DNA of 64,000 nucleotides from Pomacea canaliculata (taxonomy: Eukaryota > Mollusca > Gastropoda > Architaenioglossa > Ampullariidae), in contig NC_037592.1 of assembly GCF_003073045.1 (NCBI RefSeq), positions 40,047,760 through 40,111,759 of the forward strand. The letters are read 5' to 3'. Both the position numbers and the translations under genes were made by a program. Positions 24,313 through 36,400 of the stretch are shown here, one piece after another. The notes beneath the pieces are model-generated. The model was not told the origin of the DNA. It saw only the letters and a list, made by a program, of their open reading frames with translations, and did not search any database. Numbering within the stretch: the stretch's first letter is position 1; the number at the start of each line of letters is the position of its first letter.

Positions 24313-27300
24313 TCACTGATCGCGGAAGGTGGGGTCCAGAGTCTGGGAGTAGAAGACGTTGATGGCGATGTCAGGGAAGTTGATCAGGATGGAGCACACC
24401 TCACCCTGGTAGAAGCAGTTGTTTTCTGGTTTGTTCTCGAACAAATACTCGCCCAGAGCAGTGTTGAGGTTAGGGCAAGAGTTGCCGCCTCTTGACTGCA
24501 CGTTCCTGGTGATGCACTGAAGAACTGTCTGCACGTAGTTTCTCACCTGCACCAGAAGATTCCTAGTAAGTCTATCATCAAGACTGTGACACAGTTCCAA
24601 TATTTTACCTTTTTACCCACAAACTAAACAGGAACAAACACGTGCAATGCTTAACTTTCGTCGACCCATCAGCAATTTTACTCCAGCATTCCTCTTTTCT
24701 TACTTTCATCCCCTACTCCCTTCTCTATCTTCTTGCTACAGAACAGAGAAACAAACTAAACCAACCAACCAAACAAACAAACAAACAAACAAACAAACAA
24801 ACAAACAACAAACAAACAAACAAACAAACAAACAAACAAACAAACAAGCAAACAAACAAAGCTTCGGAAATGTTCCAGAAAATAAAAAAAGCTCGGGAAT
24901 CACCTTGTTGTCATATCTTCCGCTGGCGACTTGGGTCTCGGCGAAATTGCACATTTTCTGGGTCTGACAGATATCACCACCACAGGTCTGCGCCTGCGTC
25001 AGCAGCAAGCAGTTGGAGCTCGCCTGGACGTCGCCGCAAGCAGCTGCAACACGTCAGCAGCAAAGCCTGCATACACTGAGGTCGTCGTATGCAGCTGTCT
25101 GAACCATCACTACATTGGTTTAAAATCTTTCTGATTAATAAAGAGCATCAAAATATTATTGTTAGCAAGCGCATGAACACGAGGAAGGTTGAGCTTTATT
25201 AACAGGGAGAATGAAGGAGTCGGGTACGGGGAGAAACGACTCGTGCTCCCAGTCGAGGCTACCCAGGCTAGTTATCAAGCTGTCATCGTGTATGAAGGAA
25301 AGACATTCTGAAAAGCGCAAGGAATCCAAGATCAACAAATTCTAAGCCAGACGAATCAAGGAGCACAGCAAAATGAAAATATTTTACCGGTTAAGCGAGA
25401 AAATGAGATCGTAACTTGAGAGCAGAAGGCGCAGACTGTTTACCGGGTGGAAGGTGTGTAGATAATATGTGTTGTGCTTTTACTTACACGAACCGACGTT
25501 CCCTTGAATAGGAGGCTGGGTGCCGCCCGGTGTTTGCGGGTTTCCAGGCTGGCTTGGGTAAGTTCCTGGGTAGTAGGGCCCTGGAGTCAGGGAACCAGGA
25601 TAAGTGGAACCTGGATAAGTGGAGCCTGGGGTTTGAGAACCTGGATAAGTGGAACCTGGGGTTTGGGAGCCTGGTGTTTGGGAACCTGGGGTTTGGGAGC
25701 CAGGATATGTAGAACCAGGATAAGTAGATCCTGGAGTCTGTGAACCAGGATATGTGGAACCTGGATAAGTGGAGCCTGGTGTTTGGGAACCTGGATAAGA
25801 GGAACCTGGGGTCTGGGAGCCAGGATACTTAGAACCAGGATAAGTAGATCCTGGAGTCTGGGAACCAGGATAAGTGGAGCCTGGTGTTTGGGAACCTAAG
25901 AACCTGGATAAGTTGAGCCTGGGGTTTGGGAGCCAGGATACTTAGAACCAGGATAAGTAGATCCTGGAGTCTGGGAACCAGGATAAGTTGAGCCTGGTGT
26001 TTGGGAACCTGGATAAGGGGAGCCTGGGGTTTGGGAGCCAGGATACGTAGAACCAGGATAAGTAGATCCCGGAGTCTGTGAACCAGGATATGTGGAACCT
26101 GGATAAGTTGAGCCTGGGGTTTGGGAGCCAGGATACTTAGAACCAGGATAAGTAGATCCCGGAGTCTGTGAACCAGGATATGTGGAACCAGGATAAGTTG
26201 AGCCTGGTGTTTGGGAACCTGGATAAGTGGCACCTGGGGTTTGGGACCCAGGATATTGAGAACCAGGATAGTAGCCTGGAGTTTGGGAGCCAGGATAGGT
26301 AGATCCTGGAGTTTGAGAACCGGGGTAATGAGAACCAGGAGTTTGCGATCCGGGATAAGTAGAACCAGGTGTTTTAGAACCTGGAGTCTGTGAACCAGGA
26401 TAGTAAGAACCTGGTGTTTGGGAGCGGGGATCAGTTGATCCTGGAGTTTGTGAACCAGGATAAGGAGAGCCTGGTGTTTGGGAGCCAGGATACTGAGAAC
26501 CTGGGTTTGGGAGCCAGGATACTGAGAACCTGGCGTTTGGGAGCCAGGATACTGAGAACCAGGGGTCTTTGAACCAGGGTAGTAACCAGGGTAGTAAGAA
26601 CCCGGAGTTTGCGATCCGGGATAACTAGAACCAGGTGTTTTAGAACCTGGAGTCTGTGAGCCAGGATAGTAAGAACCTGGGGTTTGTGAGCCAGGATATT
26701 GAGAACCTGGTGTTTGGTAGCCCGGACCAGTAGATCCTGGAGTTTGTGAACCAGGATACTGTGAACCTGGTGTTTGGGAGCCAGGGTACTGAGAACCAGG
26801 AGTTTTTGAACCAGGAGTTTGGGAGCCCGGATAAGTAGATCCTGGGTATGTAGAACCTGGTGTATAGGAGCCTGGGTATGGTGAACCTGGGTATGTAGAG
26901 CCTGGATTAGAGGAACCTGGCGTATTTGAGCCTGGGTACGAAGAACCAGGGGGTTGTGAACCTGGGTAGCTAGATGGAAAACCATTCTGTGTCTGTGAGC
27001 CGGAGTTGGGATAGTAGCCGGTACCTGGACTAACTGGTTTGTTTGTAGGACCATTGTTATAACCAGGACCAGTACCTGTGTTCCCCTGGATTCCTGGAGT
27101 CTTCGTCATCCCAGCGTTGTTGCCCCAAGGATCTGGAGTTGTAGCAGAGCCTGGATAAGGACCAGTATTTGGGTTGTAACCAGGTCCAGTTCCTGGGTTG
27201 TAGCCAGGTCCAGTTCCTTGGCGGTAGTCAGGTCCAGTTCCGGGATAGATTCCAGGTCCAGTCCCTGGGGTGTAACCAGGTCCAGTTCCGGGGGTGTAGC

Positions 27301-28953
27301 CAGGTCCAGTTCCGGGATAGATTCCAGGTCCAGATCCGGGGGTGTAGCCAGGTCCAGTTCCGGGAGTGTAGCCAGGTCCAGTTCCTGGGCGGGAGCCAGG
27401 TCCAGTTCCTGGGGTGTAGCCAGGTCCGGTTCCGGAGTGTAGCCAGGTCCAGTTCCTGGGCGGGAGCCAGGTCCAGTTCCAGGGTGGTAGCCAGGTCCAG
27501 TTCCAGGGTGGTAGCCAGGTCCAGTGCCTGGATTGTAGCCAGGTCCAGTTCCGGATGTAGCCAGGTCCAGTTCCAGGGATAGCCAGGTCCAGTGCCTGGG
27601 GATAGCCAGGTCCTGTCCCTGGATTGTAGCCAGGTCCAGTTCCGGGATAGATTCCAGGTCCAGATCCGGGGTGTAGCCAGGTCCAGTTCCGGGGGTGTAG
27701 CTAGGTCCAGTTCCTGGGGTGTATCCAGGTCCAGTTCCTGGGCGTGTATCCAGGTCCAGTTCCTTGACGGTAGTCAGGTCCAGTCCCTGGAGTGTAGCCA
27801 GGTCCAGTTCCGGGGGTGTAGCTAGGTCCAGCTCCTGGGTAGCCAGGTCCAGTTCCTGGATTGTAGCCAGGGACGTGTGGCCCCTTAGGTCCCCATTGTT
27901 TCCCCAAGGATCTTGAGTGGGTTTGCCGCCTGGCTTTGTCATACCTGCTTTGTTGCCCCAAGGATCTGGAGTGGTATTGTAACCGGGATACTTGGTGTGA
28001 CTGCCGCCATTTCCATTTTTGTCTGGTCCGTTGCCATTTCCCCAAGGATCTTTTGCGGGTTGCGGTGCACGACCACATCCACTGCCTCCACTACCTCCAC
28101 TGCTTCCACAGCCACCAGCAACCAGCTGCACCACCATAGATACAGTCAATCTTGAGTTATTTTAAAATTCTTTAGCAGCACATATGACTACAAACTAAAC
28201 TCGATTAGCGGTCTAAGCCAGGGTTAGCGTGGAAAAATCTTATAAACCATTACTTGTAACATTGTGCGTGTACATTGTCGAACAGGGCTTCCTCACCCTC
28301 ATTCCCTGCCTCCCGAACCCCAAGTAAACCACTAGCATCTGGTACAAAGCATTAAAATGAATGGTTTAAGCTACAAATTTACACCAGACCTAGTCCTTCC
28401 AAAACATTAAATAACATTCGATCGTCCCCATAATGTTCAGAAGGCATTTTCAACTTCTGATATATAATAGTATATAATTTTATAATGAGTTGCAAATAAA
28501 ATCAGGCGAAACTTCACAGAATATTAGTTTCAATAAGAAAAAGCTTCTAATACAATGAAAAAAAAAACTATTTTCTCTCATCATCAGAAAATGTCGGCGA
28601 TAAGACACGACTGTCTTGTCTACTTCAACATGTTTTAAAACACAAATTTATCTCATCTCATCAAAATTTTAAGCCAGTTTGTATTAAGTAAATACACGTT
28701 CAGTGTAAATCAATTAATTTGAAAGAAAACTGACCATACATTTTACAGAGATTTGAAAGTTTCAATTTCATTTATATTCCCATGAATGGCGCCTCCCTCT
28801 ACTCTGTTATTCGGGAGGAAGACGTCCAGGACTCTGGAAACGCCAAAGATCAACTTTATGTTCAGATGAAATAAGTATAATCGTACTTACAGTTGAATCT
28901 GGAGCCAGGGCCAAGAAAGCAGCTGCGGCTGCGACAAAGATTAATGAGTTCAT
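24313..28953 (-). CDS. Secreted repetitive Pro/Gly/Ser/Thr-rich protein with C-terminal Cys-rich domain; family not recognised
   Basis: Read on the minus strand, exons are 28953-28891, 28125-25488, 25043-24904 and 24546-24313. Exon 1 is a complete signal peptide (MNSLIFVAAAAAFLALAPDS). Exon 2 encodes a Gly/Ser/Cys start, several DPWGN motifs, an array of eight-residue GTGPGYTP repeats, another DPWGN, and a long array of five-residue xTPGS/xYPGS repeats. Exons 3 and 4 encode a Cys-rich domain of about 125 residues (for example CGGDICQTQKMC and NNCFYQGEVC). The total would be about 1,000 residues. Both repeat arrays contain units of off-period length that break the frame (see the repeat entries), so no single ORF covers exon 2. 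The end is ambiguous: it stops at TGA (24315-24313), but GTGAGT overlaps it as a good donor. Composition resembles matrix, mucus or adhesive proteins; function is unknown. Confidence 0.75.
24770..24861. repeat. (AAAC)n tetranucleotide microsatellite
   Basis: About 90 bp of AAAC units with two interruptions, in the last intron of the repetitive secreted-protein gene, roughly 40 bp from exon 3. Confidence 0.95.
25560..26990 (-). repeat. Coding 15-bp tandem array (xTPGS / xYPGS)
   Basis: Successive 15-bp units encode five residues ending PGS, alternating mainly QTPGS, TYPGS, QYPGS and KTPGS. Most units keep exact 15-bp spacing. A 14-bp unit near 26497-26510 and an extra 8-bp piece near 25891-25898 shift the frame, and beyond the first of these the uninterrupted ORF reads as Leu/Ile-rich nonsense. 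A 12-bp unit near 26576 keeps frame. Higher-order similarity between blocks suggests recent segmental duplication inside the exon. Confidence 0.88.
27165..27875 (-). repeat. Coding 24-bp tandem array (GTGPGYTP)
   Basis: About 28 units, mostly exactly 24 bp, encode the octapeptide GTGPGYTP with variants at the Y-T positions (GYNP, GYHP, SRPG). Several units measure 21, 22, 23 or 25 bp, usually because a G or C run is shorter or longer, so the frame switches between GTGPGYTP and ELDLATPQ readings. The GTGPGYTP frame is taken as real because it joins the flanking DPWGN motifs and the xTPGS array in composition. Confidence 0.85.
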
Positions 28954-29054
28954 CCTGTGAGCCTGTTGGTGAGAGTCGGCTCACTGTCTGCTCTTGCAAC
29001 CACCCTGCAGTCTCAGACAGACGCAGAGAGCGAAACATCTTGTACTCGAGGCTG

Positions 29055-29061
29055 TTTTATA
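29055..29061 (-). promoter_or_regulatory. TATA box of the repetitive secreted-protein gene
   Basis: TTTTATA on the plus strand reads TATAAAA on the minus strand, about 100 bp upstream of the ATG at 28953. That allows a start near 29030 and a 5' UTR of roughly 70-80 nt. Confidence 0.6.
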
Positions 29062-30765
29062 CCTACAGAGCTTTGTCCAACCTGGGAAAATATGTTTGCA
29101 GGGATTACGTCATGGGTGGGTAAGAAAACAAGCACAGGGATGGGGTACATGGGGACAGCCACTTGATAGTCACGACAGGAAACGCGGACGGAATACGGCA
29201 GCACCGGCCGCCATGTTGCGTGTGCTGCCTGTTGACTTTTGCAGAGAAGGGCCTCGTGTTGTTCTCCCGCCCACTTACACAAAGGTTGCGTGTCTACAGC
29301 AGAAGGTTAAGCACGCGCGTGTTTGCACGAGCCACCAAAGTCTGACCCCTCGATAGGTGTGCAAGTGACAGGTAAACTGAACTAAACTTTCAGATTAACT
29401 CCCGGCAAAATGGATTTACGACGGACCGGTGACAGGTTTGGTTTGGCTAAGCACGCCGGTGCACGTGCAATAATCCCTACATCATGCATATTTATCATGC
29501 AGGGAACTGATGGAGTCTGTGTAAACGAGTCATCTCGTCCTTTGCTGAGGGTCGTCTGCTGGAGGAGTGAAACAAGGTGCGCTTCAATCGGTTGGACATT
29601 AGAATTTACCTGCTTATCTTCTGGGCAACATTTATAATCAGAGTTAGAACTGAACAGAAAACAGAGACGAAACAAAAACTGTTTAAGTTGACATTTGAAC
29701 AAGTTTCTGTATCAGCAAAAATGTAAACAACTCTCCTTTGACTAAAAATCACGGTTTTCACTACTAGTCACAAAGAAACAGACATAAAAGGATGCTCTTA
29801 GCAAGCGTCGAGAAGATATACCAATAATGGTGATAGTTGATAATTTCATCTATTTCCAAACCATTTCCTTAGCGTCCAATATTTTTTTGGTTTGAAATAA
29901 ACTCTTGAGCGAAGTGCTTACCCTCAAAAAATGAGTTCAGAGCTAAGCATTCCAAAGACTGAGCTGGATCGGTCATCCAAGAAAAGAGACGACAAAATCT
30001 AGCAAAAGTCAAAGGTCGGAGGTAAGGTTAAGAGTTTTGGTGGTGAAAAATATCGTTTGGAAAGGTCAACTTTCACGGGTAAAAAGCTGCATTCTCAAAT
30101 ATTCTTATTTCATGATGTGATAAACAATCATTGCGATAGTCGGCAGTCCGATTTTAATCCGGTGGTGCTTGATTCGTATTCGAATGATAAATTTCCTTAA
30201 TAGGATAATACAGATCATTTTGTTTTTTGTTTGTTTTTTAAGCCTTACCGGCAAAATAAACCAGGTTTATAACTAAATTGAAATTATATTCTCTTATAAT
30301 TGTTTTAGACCATACAATTTCACACAAAAAAATATTCTGGTGGTATTTTTGAATAGGCACAACAAAATATTATATTAATGTTTTTTGCACACCTGCATGT
30401 GTCAAGAAAACAGAAGTGACAAAAGAGTAGTATAATTTCTAGTGTGGTGAATTTGAAGGGTAAAGATGAACTCATCAGTAAAAAAAAAAAAAAAAAAAAA
30501 AAAACAGACCAGGACACAATATGCTGTTTGTGACTGCTCTCTTCAACACTCAGATCGACTTTGTACTTATAGTCATTCCCTAAATCGCCGGAGGATAACA
30601 TTGTTCAAAGAACTGTATATACAGATCTCTGATTTGTTCAAACTTCGTCCCCACACCCTACTCAAGAATTTGTTCAAAAACATTTCAAAAGTGATTGTTA
30701 CCCAGTCACTGATACAGCACCAGCAGGTCTTGGACTTTTACTAACACGAAGAGACGTGTAGGTGA

Positions 30766-30975
30766 GCTGCTGTCTGTCTGCCGAGACCAAAGCTCGGCCC
30801 CTTCGTGAAGTTGTCCGTAGCTAGTCTCGGCGAGCCTAAACAATGAATGTGACTAAACCGGAAGCTTTGTACACACCAGCCTCGTTCTAGTAATTAAGCT
30901 GAAACGTGGCAAAACCGGCAAGCTGTTCTGTAAATCGCCTCGTTCTACGAGTTAACTGAAAAAAAATCGTCTGCG
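30766..30975 (-). repeat. Dispersed repeat, copy 2 (inverted relative to 17352-17500)
   Basis: The reverse complement shares several long blocks, in order, with 17352-17500. An extra inner segment repeats the motif around the AACGAGGC core, so this copy carries a partial internal duplication. Class unknown. Confidence 0.7.
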
Positions 30976-31289
30976 AGCCATTCAGGGGATACAGATTACT
31001 GGCAACGGGTCTCTCCAGTGTAATGATCTGCTTTCCTAGTGGCAGGTGAGACTGGCGATGTTTTAAGGATTTTATCTTTTTATCTTTCCCCCTCCCAATG
31101 CCGAAAAAGATTTCTCAACTTCCGACACGCGACGAACTGCGAAAATGTCTTACATGTAGCTAGTAACAGGACAGCTTTTCTTTTACTTTATTTCGTAATA
31201 TTCTCTATCCCTCCAGGTAAAATGTGCGAACTGTAAACAGTACACATTATTTTTTCCATGCTTTCAATTCCCAATCCTCAGTTTCGACA

Positions 31290-31660
31290 GGCCTTAATTT
31301 AAACTTCAGGCTTGTTAAGACAATGTTATAATCTGCTGCCTGTGTCTAACCATCAATATATTATCACGTTTTTGTCGTTGACACTGGTTGTAAAACTTCT
31401 TGACATTAGGATGAAGTCAATTGTTATGGACCATGCAAACCATCTGGAGAGGCCAAGTTGCGATCCTCCAATCCTTGCGGGGATGAGGATACTGGCTATG
31501 ATGAGTGCACTCTTTACGAGCCTTGAGCCCCTGTCCTTGGTTTCTCCTAGCCTGAACTTGCCTTCCGGCCCTGCCAATGGTTGGTGGGTGTCTGGGGAAA
31601 TGGCCGGGGAGGTCTTGTTACCATCGCATCATATGGAAAACACGCGGAGCTGATGATTTA
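31290..31660 (-). mobile_element. Non-LTR retrotransposon fragment, endonuclease end (RTE-like)
   Basis: On the minus strand, across frameshifts, the translation contains GSRLVKSA, IDFILMSRSFTTSVN and a NIVLTSLKFKLR-like end. These match the conserved NQIDYILI...GSDHxLV...LKLK region that closes the APE-type endonuclease of RTE-like LINEs. The ORF is decayed. A 3' piece (CTTCAGGCTTGTTAAGACAA) is shared with the fragment near 57.2 kb. Confidence 0.7.
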
Positions 31661-33084
31661 TCTCCATTCCACCGAGCCTCATGAAGAACATGGAGAGCTC
31701 ATGTTTGTGAGCTTCTTGAGTTAACCAGTAAGCGAATAAGGAAGGGTAGTACAGCCTGGAGATGTAGTGGTAAAGTGTTAACTTGTCACCATTAGGCAAG
31801 TTAGTCAGGTTTGTGAGGATCTGAATCCAGGACAAATCCCGGAACCTTTTTCTTTCGATGTGACACGTCTTTCCAGGGCTGGTTGTTCTACGGCGTGTGC
31901 CAAGTCCTTCCATTCTCTCTCCCATCTTTCCAACCCATTACCCATTATTGCAAAGTCATTATTACAAGAAAGCTTTTTACTATCAAATAAAGCTACCAGC
32001 TGGTGTTTATAATGTCAGTGGTTTCTGATATTCGAATCACATAGGAAAGCCAGGGCTGGTCATAACGTTAAGGTGGGTAGACACCCGAGTGTGGTCTGCT
32101 GGATACCCAAGAGCTGCAGGGCAGAATATTCCGAAAAAAGGAAGCTAGGGAGAAGAGATGGACACCACTCTCACAAAAATCTGAGATTTATGATCTGAAG
32201 CATCTGATCATCATTAGAAACCAAAGAGCACCGTGTCTAAAGGGGAATTTCTGTTTTATTTGAGCCAACAACTAGGACTGTATGGCACAAAAGCACCTGA
32301 CCCTAGAATCTTTGTCTATGGATCTGCATATGAAAGACAGAACCGAACTCTTTTCACTGCAGTAACTTTCCTTGGCCTGTTTCTACTGGGTTGGCAAGGG
32401 CAACAGGTGCAAGAAATCCTTGAGTCTGCGACTTCAATTCCACGGTTCACTGATCACCTGATCAACATGTAAGCGATTATAATGAGTCAGTCTTCACAAG
32501 ACATATACTTGTCAAGGCACTGCACACTGTAAGCAACATTTGTCTTTCACATTTCTGATTACCAAATCATTTGGCAAAGTTCATGACAAGGTAAAGATGT
32601 AATAGTCATTTTTGATGTTTACACAAAACGTGTCTACGCTACCCACATAAACAAAATTTTTTATATAACTTTAATTAAATCTTTCATGACAGAGGAATTA
32701 AAATTTTTAAACATTTCATATTGACATTGTGACACAAAACGTGTAACAACAGTAGTTTAATAATACTGTCTCCATAGAAGTTTAGTTCCATCCCTTGACT
32801 TTGTTTACAAATTCGTGGCATAAACTTACATATAAGAGTACATAAAATACATATCTGAATTTAAAAGCACATGAAGATGAAGAATTCATTTATTTGCAAA
32901 GTAATATTGCGTGAGGAACATAGGTTAATGATGCCCGCCACTTGCTCAACAGATACCACCCACACACTCGCAGACGCACAAACTGCACTACTATTTATAA
33001 AACTAAATTAAAATTCAAACGAAAATGAAAAAGTAACTGCCCTGGCCATATAGGAGGATCGCAAAGTTTACCCCTTCCCAGAGG

Positions 33085-33092
33085 TATATAAG
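33085..33092 (+). promoter_or_regulatory. TATA-like box about 400 bp upstream of GLYR1
   Basis: TATATAAG is followed by a GC-rich stretch (33110-33140). It could serve an alternative GLYR1 first exon or an unrelated short transcript. No ORF or structured RNA is evident downstream. Confidence 0.3.
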
Positions 33093-33446
33093 GGCAGAGC
33101 TGAGACGAAACGGGGGAGGAGACGTCGGCGGATCAGAGAGAGCACAGACATGTGACAGTAGGGGACAGCCTGAACTTTTAGCGGGGATCAATATAAGTTG
33201 TATTGTATTATTTGATGTCTTTTCCCCACGGTTCGAAGTATCTTCTATTTATTCTAGCAGACAACAATTATTTTATGACGAACTTATAGCAGACGAAGAG
33301 TCAAACTATTGATACTGATGGTCTCGGTGCTTACTGTACTGTAGTCCTTTATCTCTAAAAGGTACGAATGAACTTCAAGGGAGGTAACTGCACAGGTCTT
33401 GCTGTGGGGAAGTGGGTTATGACGTCCCCTGAGAGACGCTATCTCT

Positions 33447-33493
33447 TTCCCAGAATGCAACGCTTTCCATGTGTGGCTTTGCAAGATGGCGGC
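33447..33493 (+). promoter_or_regulatory. GLYR1 core promoter: ZNF143/THAP11-type site and YY1 site over the start codon
   Basis: TTCCCAGAATGCA (33447-33459) matches the core of the SBS motif bound by ZNF143/THAP11. CAAGATGGCGGC (33482-33493) matches the YY1 consensus and contains the GLYR1 ATG at 33486. In animals, downstream YY1 sites over the initiation codon mark housekeeping genes with very short 5' UTRs. The assignment rests on motif match and position. Confidence 0.6.
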
Positions 33494-36400
33494 GAAGTTT
33501 AAAGTTGGAGATTTGGTTTGGTAAGAAAGTCACTTCTGTTTCTCCTTAAAAGAGACATCGTCTGATCGGATAAAATGCAGTCACATTAGTATTTATCACC
33601 TCTTTATTTTTTGCAGGGCAAAGATGAAAGGCTTCCAGGCGTGGCCTGGGAAGGTACTGTAACCGTTGGAGGGATGTTGAGTTTCTATGCTCTGCACGGA
33701 AGCTACACTCTCCTTTTTAATATTAAATGCATCAGCAAACTGCTTTTTTACCATACTTACATTATTCCAGTTTACGATCTAGGATTCGCACTGTTTTGTA
33801 CGTTGTTTGTTGAGCATGTTACCTCTCGATCGCCAGATTCCTACTTTTTGACAACAAATGAACCCGGTGACGTGATTGTCTCCTCTTGATTGCCCCAACG
33901 TTTAGCCCTTGTTACACTTTAATTTTTAAATTTAAACATCTGGAACGCATTTAGTTTTATACGTTAATCTGTACATCATCAGCATTCACCTTTATGAGAC
34001 AGAGAGACATAAAGCAAACTGGTAACTGGAGTCCTTTTTTTGTTTTTAAGATTGTATTGTTCTTGTTTTCAAAGTGGTCCTTTCAGAGACATTACATATA
34101 AGAAACACTCTTTGCAGATCTCTTTCTTTTTTTTCGTTTTAATGTTTGATAAGTGTAAATTTGCATTTATGCAGCAAAACAAAATCAGTTTAAATATCTT
34201 TTCCTTAAATGTAGACAGTGTCTTTGATTATTGTCATTTATGGCATAAAAATTGTAGAGCTTTTGTTCATAATTTTGTACTTTAATATATATGTAAATGA
34301 ATCAGCTGCTTAAATAATTGTAGAATATTTGTAGTTTTAGTGTCCTTGTAAGAAATTTTTAGTTACATTGTAATTAGTCATAACATTTCATGTTTAAGTT
34401 CAATTGATTTCTCCGATGAACCACAATATTTATATTAAGATTTTGTAAAAACTTTTTTTAAATTAAAAAAAAAAATTAAGAAAAAATATTGTTAACCCAG
34501 TGCATTTGCCTTCATCTGTCCAGATCATAGAACCCAAGCCAGAAGTAAAAAAACCTTCCAACAAGAAGACACATCATTTTGTGTTCTTTTTTGGATCTGA
34601 AAACTAGTAAGTTAAATGTTATTTGTTTATGTGGTTCTTTTAATTTTTGTGTCTTTATTACAATTTGCTATGTGCCATTAGCTTAGTGCCCCTATCAGTT
34701 TCCTGAATGCTTTCTTTTTTGCTCTGGAAAACTGGCTGCTTTTGGTCATTGGAAGGGATCGTTAACATAAATAAGGAAATGCCAGCAAGGTAACCATAGA
34801 GACTGCCAAGTGGTTTAACTGCATGCATATTTTTGATTTATTTGGTGTATTCAAAGAATATCACATACAGTAGTAAAGATTTTACAGGCAGGTATGTTAT
34901 TAGTATAAATAAGGGATTAACATCTTTGCTCCAGAGCAATTTCGTAGTCAAGGTCCAAAAATGTGATTAGGGTCAGCTTTGTGCTATCGGACTTGCCCAC
35001 TATAAACCTTTATAACTTACTCAATTTTAGGACTAAAGGATTTAACTTTAGTATCAAAAGAAAGGAAGTCATTCTTTAAAAATGATACCAGAATATTTTG
35101 TGTGTATGAATAGATTGCTGCTACTGTCACAAATATTGTTTGCAGGTTTGTTTGTTTTTTATAACAGCTTTGATTTTCTTCAAATTTTGGTTTCTTAATC
35201 ATCAAATTATATGTTAACATTTTTTTAAGGCAAATATTCTTATATTTGACTTTATTATTCATCGTAACGAAAATAACATTTTGTTAGAACTTGTGGGATT
35301 AATGATTATAATTTATATGGTTGACCTATAACCAGAGTGACCACTATGCATTTAATAGACATGTTTTTTTCTTCTTATCTTTAAAGTGCTTGGATACCAG
35401 AAGATTCTGTGTATCCTTACTTACAGTTCCGTGACAAGTATACTGAAGCTACTCGCATCCCACGGGGATTCAAAGAGGCTCTGGAAGCCATTGAAGATGC
35501 TTGGCAAGCACTTCCAGTAAGTGTTTTGAATTTTGTTTTTAATGAGAGGCATGACCAATGCTTAGATTGTTTATTCAATCTTCTACTGTGTATGATATCT
35601 GTGAACAAAATAAGCATGGATATCTCAATAAGCAAACAGACTACCTGTTTCAGTCGTGAAACTTTACTCTTTAAAAGCAAAAAGTAGTAAAATGCTGGAT
35701 TTTTCTTATATTTTGTACACAGGCATTGATTAGAAGAAACAGTTGCAAAAAATTAAAAGCTTGCTTGAAAGGAAGAGTGTTCATTGCTTATCTTTAGACT
35801 ATGTTGGCAGTCTTTTCTACTATTTTGCTCTGTATGATGGCACATGCACATGAATGCATGTGTACATATAGGCATGTGTTGGCTGGAGTTTGGTTTGAAT
35901 TGCATTATTGCCATCAAGATAAATACTGTTATAGACTTGTGTACAGCAATACTTAATTTTCAATATCCAAAAGCACCTTTTCTCTTAGTAAATTTGATAT
36001 TTGTTGCTCATATCTTGGAAGAAATACTTTATTTTATTATATCAAACATAAAAGAAGAAGCATGTCAAAGAAAATCCCCAAGGAAATCACACAGTCAGAA
36101 TTTTAGCTTTGCTGGCTCGTCCCTTGTACTAGAGGTGGTTGGACATAAAAATGTGACAGTATAATATGTTGAATCTTGCACATTTCTTGGGTAAGGGATG
36201 GCTTGTTTGAATTTCAGTGTAGTACTTTGTTTTGTAAATGTAGAAGTTATGCAAAAATCTGCAGTCTAAAAAATGAATTTTATTCCTTATAACAAATTCA
36301 AAGAGTTGTTTATCTGCATCACATTTACAACCTTTCCTCTATACCAGTGGTACCAGTCACTTGTGTTGGATATTTTTTTAAGTTTAACTAATCATACATA

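Larger units (their letters stand above)
28954..33485. other. Intergenic region between the repetitive secreted-protein gene and GLYR1
   Basis: A divergent interval with a TATA box for the minus-strand gene at one end and the GLYR1 promoter at the other. In between are a poly(A) tract (30480-30504), the dispersed repeat copy (30766-30975), a LINE endonuclease fragment (31290-31660) and a TATA-like box (33085-33092). ORFs at 31629-31925 and 32233-32472 show no recognisable protein. Confidence 0.5.

Noticed and set aside
27169..27582. Plus-strand ORF of QVQFLGCS-type repeats
   Set aside because: Antisense shadow of the 24-bp coding array; open only because the period is a multiple of three.
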